Assembly (NCBI RefSeq): GCF_003315135.1
Contig: NZ_QNRK01000036.1
Span: 1-64,000, forward strand
Source of the DNA: Roseiarcus fermentans
Lineage (GTDB): Bacteria; Pseudomonadota; Alphaproteobacteria; Rhizobiales; Beijerinckiaceae
Length of the DNA: 64,000 bases
Direction of reading: 5' to 3'
In this document: positions 25,094-32,536 of the stretch, piece by piece
How the letters are laid out: each line of letters opens with the position of its first letter
Numbering within the stretch: position 1 is the stretch's first letter
Made by a program: the position numbers and the translations under genes
Notes under the pieces: model-generated
Seen by the model: the letters and a program-made list of their open reading frames with translations, nothing else
Told to the model about the DNA's origin: nothing
Database searches by the model: none

Positions 25094-26227
25094 CTACCCC
25101 AGCGTCTTCTTGAAGGCGCGCGCCGCGAGCAGTCCAACCACCGCGGCGTAGAGCGCCAGAGCCGCGATCGGGGCCGCGAGATCGGCGATCCCGCTGCCCT
25201 TGAGGAAGATGGATTTCAGGATGGAGAAGTAATAGCGCGCCGGAACGAGGTAGGTGAGCCATTGGATCGGCGCCGGCATCTGCTCGATCGGGAAGGCGAA
25301 GCCAGAGAGCAGCGTCGTCGGCAGCAGCGTCGCCACCAGCGCGATCTGGCTCGCCCCGACCTGGCTCTTGATGCTGGCGGAAATGAAATAGCCGAGGCCG
25401 AGCACGACGACGAGAAACAGCGAGGTGGTGAAGAACAGCGTCGAGATCGAGCCGCGGAACGGCGCCTGGAACCAGAACACCGCGATCATCAGGCAGAACG
25501 CCGCGTCGATCAGGCCGATGACGAAATAGGGCAGGATCTTGCCCGCCATCAGCTCCAGGCTGGTGACGGGCGTCGAGACCAGCACCTCCATCGTGCCGCG
25601 CTCCCATTCGCGCGAGATGGTGAGCGAGGTCAGTTGCGCGCCGACCAGCGCCATCACCAGCGCGACCACGCCGGGCATGATGTAGTTCCGGCTGACCAGG
25701 TCCTCGTTGTACCAGACGCGATACTCGGCGACCGCGGGAACGACCGGCGGCGGCTGGCCCATCGCCTGGGCCCGCTCGAGCTGGATATTGCCGGACGCGG
25801 CGCCGATCACGGCCTGAGCGTAGCCGAGCGCGATGTTGGCGGTGTTGTCGTCGGTCGCGTCGAGGATCGCCTGCACCGAGGCGGCGTTCGCGTTCGCGAG
25901 CGTCTCGGAAAAGTCGTGCGGCACGACGATGGCGATCTTGCAGCGCCCGGCGTCGATCGCACGCGTGACGTCGGCGTAAGTCCGCTCGGACTCGACGACG
26001 GAGAAATATTGCGACGCCTGGAACGCTTTCAGCAGCGACTGGCTCTGCTGGCTGCCCTCGCGGTCGAACACGCAGGCAGGCACGTGCTTGATGTCGAGGT
26101 TCACCCCGTAGCCGAGCAGCGCCATCTGCATGAGCGGCATCAAGAGGACGACCATCAGGCTGCGCGGGTCGCGCAGGATCTGGATGATCTCCTTCTGCGC
26201 GACGGCGCGGACGCGGCGGAGCATCAT
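25094..26227 (-). CDS. ABC-2 type exporter permease, first copy
   Basis: A 377-residue permease with the same plan as its downstream homolog: MLRRVRAVAQKEIIQILRDPR, a first helix (LMVVLLMPLMQMALLGYG), a periplasmic domain to about residue 180, then helices around PGVVALVMALVGAQLTSL, SREWERGTMEVLVSTPV and a C-terminal ARYYFSILKSIFLKG. The ATG at 26225-26227 overlaps the stop of the ATPase gene (ATGA), showing translational coupling. Confidence 0.9.
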   Translation of the reverse strand: MMLRRVRAVAQKEIIQILRDPRSLMVVLLMPLMQMALLGYGVNLDIKHVPACVFDREGSQQSQSLLKAFQASQYFSVVESERTYADVTRAIDAGRCKIAIVVPHDFSETLANANAASVQAILDATDDNTANIALGYAQAVIGAASGNIQLERAQAMGQPPPVVPAVAEYRVWYNEDLVSRNYIMPGVVALVMALVGAQLTSLTISREWERGTMEVLVSTPVTSLELMAGKILPYFVIGLIDAAFCLMIAVFWFQAPFRGSISTLFFTTSLFLVVVLGLGYFISASIKSQVGASQIALVATLLPTTLLSGFAFPIEQMPAPIQWLTYLVPARYYFSILKSIFLKGSGIADLAAPIAALALYAAVVGLLAARAFKKTLG

Positions 26228-27168
26228 GGCGCGGCCTTCCCGCCTTCGCCCACGAGTTGCACGAACACGTCCTCGAGCGTCGCCTTGATCGGCTCGATCC
26301 GCGACCAGCTCAGGGACCGCTCGGCGAGGCGCGCCTCGATCGCCGCCCGGTCGCGCGCCGCGTCGTCGACGACGATGTGCAGCGACGAACCGAACGGCGC
26401 GACGTCGCGCACGCCCGGAGCGCCTTCGAGCGCCTCCAGCATCGCGCCCGGATCGTCGCCCTCGACCAGCAGGATTTCGCCGCGAATGGCGCTGCGCTTG
26501 AGTTCCGAGGGGCTGCCGAGGGCGACGAGCCTGCCGCCGTTGATCAGCGCGATGCGGTTGCAGTACTCGGCTTCGTCCATGTAGTGGGTGGTGATGACGA
26601 CCGTGACGCCGTCGCCGGCGAGCGCGTAGATCAAGTCCCAGAACCGGCGGCGCGAGGCCGGATCGACGCCGGAGGTCGGCTCGTCGAGGAACAGGATCTT
26701 GGGCTCGTGCAGCACGGCGCAGCCGAGCGCCAGGCGCTGCTTCCAGCCGCCCGAGAGGTCGCTGACCACCGCGTCCTCGCGGCCGGCCAGGCCCGCCATC
26801 TCGACCGCGAAGGCGATTCGGCGCTTCAGCCGCGCGCCCTTCACCCCGTAGACGCCGCCGAAGAAGCTCAGATTCTCCATCACCGACAGGTCGTCGTAGA
26901 GGGAGAATTTTTGCGACATGTAGCCGATGTTTGCGCGCACCTTCTCCGGTTCGCGCGCGACGTCGAGCCCGGCGACTTCCGCCCGTCCGCTGCTGGGGCG
27001 CAAGAGGCCGCACAGAATCCGGATCGTGGTCGACTTCCCCGCCCCGTTCGGCCCGAGGAAGCCCATGATCTCGCCCCGCCCGGCCTCGAAGCTGACCGCG
27101 TTGACGGCGACGAAATCGCCGAATCGCTTGGTGAGTTTGTCGGCGCGGATGCGGATGTCGCCGGTCAT
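26224..27168 (-). CDS. ABC exporter ATP-binding protein, second ATPase
   Basis: A 314-residue ABC ATPase: Walker A GPNGAGKST, Q-loop YMSQKFSLYDDL, signature LSGGWKQRL, Walker B ILFLDEPTSGVDP and switch His in TTHYMDEAE. The C-terminal extension (residues ~225-310) is of the DrrA/YhiH type. The start at 27166-27168 is chosen because upstream in-frame codons lie in a hairpin repeat. It pairs with the ATPase at 27305 to give two NBDs, as in the RbbA fusion but split into two genes. Confidence 0.92.
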   Translation of the reverse strand: MTGDIRIRADKLTKRFGDFVAVNAVSFEAGRGEIMGFLGPNGAGKSTTIRILCGLLRPSSGRAEVAGLDVAREPEKVRANIGYMSQKFSLYDDLSVMENLSFFGGVYGVKGARLKRRIAFAVEMAGLAGREDAVVSDLSGGWKQRLALGCAVLHEPKILFLDEPTSGVDPASRRRFWDLIYALAGDGVTVVITTHYMDEAEYCNRIALINGGRLVALGSPSELKRSAIRGEILLVEGDDPGAMLEALEGAPGVRDVAPFGSSLHIVVDDAARDRAAIEARLAERSLSWSRIEPIKATLEDVFVQLVGEGGKAAP

Positions 27169-27200
27169 TCTGCGCCGCTCCCGACGCCGGCTCGCGGAGC

Positions 27201-27292
27201 GCCGTCTTTGCGAGCCGAAGACGAAGCAATCCATGCCGCAGGACGCAGGCGCGGCATGGATCGCTTCGTCGCTTCGCGCCTCGCAATGACGG
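27201..27292. repeat. 92-bp hairpin repeat between the two ATPase genes
   Basis: Begins GCCGTCTTTGCGAGCCGAAG and ends GCGCCTCGCAATGACGG, with the inner pair CCATGCCGCA / GCGGCATGG. It belongs to the same family as 24985-25071 and fills the gap between the two ATPase genes. Confidence 0.8.
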
Positions 27293-27304
27293 GTTTGGCG
27301 GTCG

Positions 27305-28246
27305 TCATTCCGCTTTCTCCGTCAGCAGCGAGACGAACAGGTCCTCGATCGACGGCGCGATCCGCTCGATCTCGTCGAAGGGCACGTTCGCCGCCGCGAG
27401 CGCGGCCTCGATCGCGCCCAGGCGACGCGCCGCCCCGTCGACCACGACGTGGACGCTGTCGCCCATCAGGATCGCCCCCCCGACGCCCTCGAGCGAGGCC
27501 ACGACGTCGCGCGCGGCGCGCGGCGCGGGCGCGGCGATCGCCAGGATCTCGCCCGGCATCAGCGCCTTCAAGGCGCTCGGCGTGTCGCAATAGAGCATCC
27601 GCCCCTCGCGCATGAGGCCGAGGCGGCCGCAGCGCTCGGCCTCGTCGAGATAGGAGGTCGCCACCACGATCGCGACGCCCTCGCCGCGCAGCCCGTAGAG
27701 GATGCGCCAGAAGTCGCGCCGCGAGACGGGATCGACGCCGGCGGTCGGCTCGTCGAGCAGCAGCACTTTCGGGGTGTGGATGAGCGAGCAGGTCAGGCCG
27801 AGCTTCTGCTTCATGCCGCCGGAGAGCTGGCCGGCGCGCCGCTTGCGGAACGGCGTCATGCCCGAGGCGGCGAGAAGGCGCGCGGCGCGCGCGTCGCGGT
27901 CGTTCCGGCGGATTCCGAACAGCTCGGCGAAGAACGCGATGTTCTCGTCGACCGTCAGGTCCTCGTACAGGCCGAACCGCTGCGGCATGTAGCTGACGTG
28001 GGACCGGACCCGCTCAGGCTCGCGAACCGCATCGACGCCCTCGATGACGATCGAGCCGGCGTCGGGCGGCATGACCGCGGCGAGGAGGCGCATGATCGTG
28101 GTCTTGCCGGCGCCGTCGGGGCCGACGAAGCCGAACACTTCGCCGGCCGCGCAGGCGAAGCCGAGCGAATCGACCGCGGTTCTGGCGCCGAACCGTTTCG
28201 TCAGCCCGCGGACCTCGACGGCGGGTCGCGACGGCGCGTCGGTCAT
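27305..28246 (-). CDS. ABC exporter ATP-binding protein, first ATPase
   Basis: A 313-residue ABC ATPase: Walker A GPDGAGKTT, YMPQRFGLYEDL, signature LSGGMKQKL, Walker B VLLLDEPTAGVDP. In the H-loop the usual switch His is replaced: the motif reads VATSYLDEAE where TTHYMDEAE would be expected. The second ATPase in the operon keeps its His, so this NBD may be a degenerate or regulatory half. The ATG overlaps the stop of the HlyD gene upstream. Confidence 0.9.
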   Translation of the reverse strand: MTDAPSRPAVEVRGLTKRFGARTAVDSLGFACAAGEVFGFVGPDGAGKTTIMRLLAAVMPPDAGSIVIEGVDAVREPERVRSHVSYMPQRFGLYEDLTVDENIAFFAELFGIRRNDRDARAARLLAASGMTPFRKRRAGQLSGGMKQKLGLTCSLIHTPKVLLLDEPTAGVDPVSRRDFWRILYGLRGEGVAIVVATSYLDEAERCGRLGLMREGRMLYCDTPSALKALMPGEILAIAAPAPRAARDVVASLEGVGGAILMGDSVHVVVDGAARRLGAIEAALAAANVPFDEIERIAPSIEDLFVSLLTEKAE

Positions 28247-29286
28247 GACTGACCGGGCGCCTTCACCGCGATGGTCGCGTCGGCCGGCAGGCCGGGGACG
28301 AGCTCGTGCGTCGGATTGTCGACGTCGATGCGGATGCGGTAGACCAGCGTCACCCGCTCGGCATGGGTCTCGACGCTTTTCGGCGTGAACTCGGCCTGCT
28401 CGGCGATGGACGAAATCCGCCCCGTGTAGGTCTTGCCGGGAAACGAGTCGGTGACGACGCTGGCGGCCTGTCCGAGCCGCACCTTGCCGATGTCGGTCTC
28501 GTTGATGTAGGCGCGCAGCCAGACGTGGTCGATGTCGGCGAGGGTGACGATCGCGGCGCCGGGGGACACGACCTCGCCGAGTTCGGCCTGCCGGGTGAGG
28601 ATGACGCCGTCGAACGGCGCGACCAGCGTCGTGTAGCCGAGCGTGATCTTCGCCAGCTCGAGATTCGCCTTCGCGGTCTCGATGGCGGCGAGGCTCGCCT
28701 CGACGTTGCGCTCGGACACCGCCTCGAGCGCGTTGTCGCGGTCGAGGGCCGCGCGCGACTGAACCAGCCCCGTCTCGGCGACGTCGCGCGCGTCGGTGGT
28801 GCCGGAGCCTTTCGCCATCAGCGTCTGGGCGCGGTCGTACTGGAGCTGGCGGAGCGACACTTCAGCCTGGTCGCTGACGATGGTGCGCCGCGCCGCGGCG
28901 ACGTTCTGCTGGGCGACGTCGAGCTGACGCATCCGCTCGTTGACCGACGCCTCCAGGATCGCGACCTGCTGCCTGGTGTCGGAATCGTCGACCCGCGCGA
29001 TCACCGTCCCGGCCTTGACCGTCTGCCCCTCGTCGAACGGCAGCTCGACGATGCGCGACTGCACGCCCTTGAAGCTCAGAACGCTCTCGTGCGCCTCGAT
29101 GTTGCCGGAGACGACGATGACGTCTGCGTTCCCCTTGCCGCCGAGCCACGGAACGAGCGAGTCGAAGCGGAGCCCGGCGACCCCGCCGCCGCCCTCGATC
29201 CAGGGAACGAGCCGGTCGCGAGCCATGTAGGCGACCGCGCCGACCAAAGCCGCCAGCGCAACCACGCCGATCAGAAAACGCCGCAT
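28243..29286 (-). CDS. HlyD-family periplasmic adaptor protein
   Basis: A 347-residue membrane fusion protein: N-terminal membrane anchor (RRFLIGVVALAALVGAVAYMA), lipoyl-like half VVSGNIEAHESVLSF, a coiled-coil hairpin (residues ~110-205), and beta-barrel motifs (APFDGVILTRQAELGEVV, HVWLRAYINETDIGKV). It would link the inner-membrane ABC exporter to an outer-membrane channel. The start at 29284-29286 has AAGGA upstream. First gene of the five-gene operon running to 23828. Confidence 0.9.
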   Translation of the reverse strand: MRRFLIGVVALAALVGAVAYMARDRLVPWIEGGGGVAGLRFDSLVPWLGGKGNADVIVVSGNIEAHESVLSFKGVQSRIVELPFDEGQTVKAGTVIARVDDSDTRQQVAILEASVNERMRQLDVAQQNVAAARRTIVSDQAEVSLRQLQYDRAQTLMAKGSGTTDARDVAETGLVQSRAALDRDNALEAVSERNVEASLAAIETAKANLELAKITLGYTTLVAPFDGVILTRQAELGEVVSPGAAIVTLADIDHVWLRAYINETDIGKVRLGQAASVVTDSFPGKTYTGRISSIAEQAEFTPKSVETHAERVTLVYRIRIDVDNPTHELVPGLPADATIAVKAPGQS

Positions 29287-29540
29287 GTCCTTCAGACCCC
29301 GGCCTTCTTGCCCCGCCATAGATAGGCTTCGCAAGGGGCGACCGTGACGCGGCGAAGCGTCGCGCTCAATGGCCGAGAAGGACGTCCGGATTGCCGGTCA
29401 CGACCGGCGCCGCCTTTCGCAGTCGATCAGGCACGAGCGAGGAACGCCCCTTCCGCCATTCGGCGGAGGCCCCTCTCCTCCCAATCCCAATCCTTCAATC
29501 CGAGCCTCCACCGACATTGCGCCGTGCAGCGCAGCGTGCT

Positions 29541-29559
29541 ATCAATCCTGATATCAATC
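29541..29559. promoter_or_regulatory. Direct repeats upstream of the FitA-like antitoxin gene
   Basis: ATCAATC occurs at 29541-29547 and 29553-29559, exactly 12 bp apart, with a TGATATCA palindrome (29549-29556) between and across them. This AT-richer spot lies ~30 bp before the antitoxin ATG and suits an autoregulatory operator. The rest of the 300-bp gap from 29287 shows nothing else. Confidence 0.35.
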
Positions 29560-29586
29560 AGCCTTCCGGCCAGGAGCTTGCAGCGC

Positions 29587-29817
29587 ATGGCGCAGGTCCT
29601 CATCCGAAATGTCCCCGACGACATCATCGAGGCGCATCGCGACCGCGCCAGGACGCGCGGGCGCTCGCTCGAGCAGGAACTTCGCGAGGTCATCGAACGG
29701 GCGGCCCCCTATACGCCCGAGGAACGTCTGGCGGTGGCCTTGCGCTTTCAGAGCCAGACGCCGCCGGGCCCCCGCACCGATCCCGCGGCGCTCGTCAGGG
29801 AAGACCGGGACCGGTGA
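29587..29817 (+). CDS. FitA/VapB-like antitoxin
   Basis: A 76-residue Arc-type ribbon-helix-helix antitoxin: AQVLIRNVPDDIIEAHRDRA, RGRSLEQELREVIERAA. The C-terminal tail would wrap the PIN toxin encoded next. Its stop overlaps the toxin GTG (GTGA at 29814-29817), the usual arrangement for coupled translation. The family represses its own operon with the toxin bound. Confidence 0.88.
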   Translation: MAQVLIRNVPDDIIEAHRDRARTRGRSLEQELREVIERAAPYTPEERLAVALRFQSQTPPGPRTDPAALVREDRDR

Positions 29818-30242
29818 GCGAACTCGTCGTCGACGCCAGCGTCGCAACCTGCTGGTTCGTACGCGAAGCCGCAACTGAGAAGGCGAACGGCCTGATCGCC
29901 GCGACGGCCAACCTCGTCGCGCCATCGCTGATGCTGGCCGAACTCGCCAACACCCTTTGGAAGAAGACGCGTCGCGGCGAGATCCGGGCGGACCTCGCCG
30001 AGGCGGGACTGCGAGAGATCCGACGGTTTGTCCCGCTGATTGTCGAACTTCCGGACTTGATTCCGCCCGCCCTCGCGCTCGCGCAGGAACTCGGACACCC
30101 CGTCTATGACTGCGTCTATCTCGCGCTCGCCCGGCGCCGCGGGGCGCCGTTCGTCACGCTCGATCGAGTCTTGACGGCGCGTCTCGCCGGAACGCGATAC
30201 GCAAGCGACACCGTCCTCCTCGATGACTGGAAGGGACACTGA
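29814..30242 (+). CDS. PIN-domain (VapC/FitB-like) toxin
   Basis: A 142-residue PIN-domain RNase. The acidic residues of the active site are visible: Asp7 in VVDASVA, Glu in LAELANTLW, Asp in VYDCVYLALA and Asp in FVTLDRVL. VapC-type toxins cut tRNA or rRNA and halt growth when the antitoxin is lost. It starts with GTG overlapping the antitoxin stop. This is the only complete toxin-antitoxin pair of this class in the window. Confidence 0.9.
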   Translation: MSELVVDASVATCWFVREAATEKANGLIAATANLVAPSLMLAELANTLWKKTRRGEIRADLAEAGLREIRRFVPLIVELPDLIPPALALAQELGHPVYDCVYLALARRRGAPFVTLDRVLTARLAGTRYASDTVLLDDWKGH

Positions 30243-30281
30243 TCGCGCGAAGGACGGAACCACGAGAAATCGGAGGGAAAA

Positions 30282-31172
30282 ATGGCCAACATCGCATTTC
30301 TGGGGCTCGGCAACATGGGCGGGCCGATGGCCGCCAATCTGGTCAAGGCGGGACACTGGGTCGCCGGCTACGACCTGGTCGAGAGCCAGAAGCGGGCGGC
30401 GGCGGAGACCGGCGTCTCGGTCATGGGCAGCGCGCGGGAGGCGGTCTCGGGGGCCGACATCGTCGTCACCATGCTGCCGGCGGGCCGGCACGTGCTCGCC
30501 GCTTGGGACGACTTTCTGCCGGCGGCGAAGAAGGGCGCGCTGATCGTCGACAGTTCGACCATCGACGTCGACAGTTCGAAGCGGGCGCACGAGGCGGGCC
30601 AGGCGGCCGGCATGCTGACCCTCGACGCGCCGGTCTCGGGCGGGGTCGGCGGCGCGACGGCGGGGACGCTCACCTTCATGTGCGGCGGCTCGGCGGACGC
30701 CTTCGCCCGGGCGAAGCCGGCGCTGGAGGCGATGGGCAAGCGCATCGTCCATTGCGGCGGCGCCGGCGCCGGCCAAGCGGCGAAAATCTGCAACAACATG
30801 ATTCTCGGCGCGACCATGATCGCCACCTGCGAGGGGTTCGCGCTCGCGGAGAAGCTCGGGCTGTCGGCTCAGGCGCTGTTCGACGTCGCCTCGACCTCGT
30901 CGGGCCAGTCGTGGTCGCTGACCAGCTATTGCCCGGTGCCGGGCCCGGTCCCGACCTCGCCCGCCAATCGCGACTGGAAGCCCGGGTTCGCCGCCAGCCT
31001 GATGCTGAAGGACCTGAAACTCGCCCAGGAAGCGGCGGCCAGCGCCGGCGTCGCCATCCCGCTCGGCGCCCAAGCCGCCCAACTCTACGCCCTGTTCGTG
31101 TCCGGCGGCCACGGCGGCGACGATTTCTCCGGCGTGATCAACTTTTTGCGCGGCGCGCAACCCCCGGCCTAG
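30282..31172 (+). CDS. 3-hydroxyisobutyrate dehydrogenase-like enzyme
   Basis: A 296-residue beta-hydroxyacid dehydrogenase: NAD(P) site FLGLGNMGGPMAANL, substrate motif DAPVSGGVGGATAGTL, and the catalytic lysine in GAGQAAKICNNM. This is the MmsB pattern, which oxidises 3-hydroxyisobutyrate to methylmalonate semialdehyde in valine breakdown. GGAGGG precedes the ATG. No other valine genes are adjacent, so relatives such as tartronate semialdehyde reductase are not excluded, although the DAPVSGG and KICNN details favour MmsB. Confidence 0.85.
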   Translation: MANIAFLGLGNMGGPMAANLVKAGHWVAGYDLVESQKRAAAETGVSVMGSAREAVSGADIVVTMLPAGRHVLAAWDDFLPAAKKGALIVDSSTIDVDSSKRAHEAGQAAGMLTLDAPVSGGVGGATAGTLTFMCGGSADAFARAKPALEAMGKRIVHCGGAGAGQAAKICNNMILGATMIATCEGFALAEKLGLSAQALFDVASTSSGQSWSLTSYCPVPGPVPTSPANRDWKPGFAASLMLKDLKLAQEAAASAGVAIPLGAQAAQLYALFVSGGHGGDDFSGVINFLRGAQPPA

Positions 31173-31269
31173 CATTGCCGTTGATTGTGCATAGCTGTTC
31201 TCGAAAAGGCCCGACGCCGCGGCCGGGTCGGGCGGGCGACTCCGAGGGCCGCTTCGGATGGAGGTTTCG

Positions 31270-31698
31270 ATGCGCAATGGTCTGGCGAAAACGGCCCTTT
31301 CGGCGCTCGTCGGCATCGGCTTGGCCACGGCGGTCGCGACCGCCCCGGCCGAGGCCCAGTATTTCCACGGCGGCGGCGGCTGGCACGGCGGAGGCGGCGG
31401 CTGGCATGGCGGCGGCTGGGGCGGCGGCTGGCACGGCGGCGGCTGGGGCGGCGGCTGGCACGGCGGCTACTGGAACGGCGGCTGGCGCGGCGGCTATTGG
31501 GGCGGCGGCTATCCGGGCTGGGGCTGGGGCGGCGGCTGGGGCTATCCGTGGTGGGGCTGGGGCGCGCCGGTGGTCGTCGCGGGCGGCGCCTATTACGCCG
31601 AGCCCGGGGACGGCTGCTGGGTCTATCGCAGGATCTGGTCGCAGCCCGGCGGCCGCGGCCGCTATCTCGGCCGGCATCTGGTGAACATCTGCCAGTAG
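31270..31698 (+). CDS. Gly/Trp/His-rich exported protein, paralog 1
   Basis: A 142-residue protein. Signal peptide (KTALSALVGIGLATAVATAPAEA), then GGGWHGGGW-type repeats (residues ~30-80), a hydrophobic link, and a conserved end YLGRHLVNICQ with two cysteines. GGAGG lies 5 nt before ATG 31270, which is favoured over ATG 31258. The paralog at 32023 ends in the same N-V/I-CQ and has the same design. Function unknown; His/Trp/Gly repeats suggest metal binding or surface adhesion. Confidence 0.8.
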   Translation: MRNGLAKTALSALVGIGLATAVATAPAEAQYFHGGGGWHGGGGGWHGGGWGGGWHGGGWGGGWHGGYWNGGWRGGYWGGGYPGWGWGGGWGYPWWGWGAPVVVAGGAYYAEPGDGCWVYRRIWSQPGGRGRYLGRHLVNICQ

Positions 31699-31708
31699 AC
31701 CGCATGGG

Positions 31709-31738
31709 GGTCCGGCGTCGGCTCGAAGACGCCGGACC
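31709..31738 (+). terminator. Stem-loop after the first Gly-rich gene
   Basis: GGTCCGGCGTC-(8 nt)-GACGCCGGACC is a perfect 11-bp stem 11 bp after the stop codon. There is no T tract, so it may stabilise the mRNA end or act only weakly as a terminator. Confidence 0.55.
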
Positions 31739-32022
31739 GGCGGATCGAGGCTGGCGCCGGCAGCTTCGCGTCGGCGCAATCGGCGTGTCGGTAAAGAAAC
31801 CTTAACGTTCATTCATCTCTGGGACCTGAACGGTTATTCATCGACGGGCGGTTTTATCTTTGTCGTTGTCTTCGATTTCTGACATCGCCGCCGACATGCC
31901 TTGTTTCAATCATAATCGTTTCCGAATTGCGGGCCATCATGCCTGTCGAAGCGTCGCCCGGCGTGAGCGCCGGAGACGCCCGGGTTCAAGGGCCGCCCTC
32001 GGGCCGGCGAGTGGAGGATGGA

Positions 32023-32439
32023 ATGCGAAACACGGTTTCGAAGGCGATCGTCGCCGGCGCGGCGGCGCTCGCGATCGGCGCGGCGGCGCTCGCCACCGCC
32101 GGCCCTGCGATGGCCGACGGCCCATGGCGCGGCGGCGGCTGGCATGGCGGCGGCGGTTGGGGCGGCGGCTGGCATGGCGGCGGCGGCTGGCATGGCGGCT
32201 ACGGCCCGGGATGGCGCGGCGGCCGGGTCTGGCGCCCGGGCTACTGGAACGGCGGCGTCTGGTATGGCGGCGGGTGGGGCCCCGCGGTCGCGGTGGGCGC
32301 CCTCGCCGCGGGCGCGATCGCGCTCGGGGCGGCCACTGCGCCGCCCTACGGATACGCCGACCCGTGCGTGCAGGTCCGTCCGCTCTATGCGCCGAACGGC
32401 GCCTGGATCGGCAACGGCCCGGTCAACGTCTGCCAGTAG
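32023..32439 (+). CDS. Gly/Trp/His-rich exported protein, paralog 2
   Basis: A 138-residue protein with signal peptide (AAALAIGAAALATAGPAMA), GGGWHGGGGW repeats (residues ~35-70), then a hydrophobic Ala/Gly helix (VAVGALAAGAIALGAA) and the C-terminal motif PLYAPNGAWIGNGPVNVCQ. GGAGG precedes ATG 32023. It is a tandem paralog of the gene at 31270. The helix could be a membrane segment, so it may be anchored. Confidence 0.8.
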   Translation: MRNTVSKAIVAGAAALAIGAAALATAGPAMADGPWRGGGWHGGGGWGGGWHGGGGWHGGYGPGWRGGRVWRPGYWNGGVWYGGGWGPAVAVGALAAGAIALGAATAPPYGYADPCVQVRPLYAPNGAWIGNGPVNVCQ

Positions 32440-32464
32440 GCGGGCGCAGCCGGGATCGACAGAA

Positions 32465-32487
32465 GGGCCTCGCGCGACGCGGGGCCC
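32465..32487. terminator. Hairpin between convergent genes
   Basis: GGGCC-T-CGCG-CGA-CGCG-G-GGCCC forms a strong stem between the end of the second Gly-rich gene (32439) and the end of anmK (32537). It could serve both strands. No T tract follows. Confidence 0.45.
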
Positions 32488-32536
32488 TGTACGATTGCGG
32501 CCGCGACCGATTGCGCGCCGCGGTCAGCGACCACGG

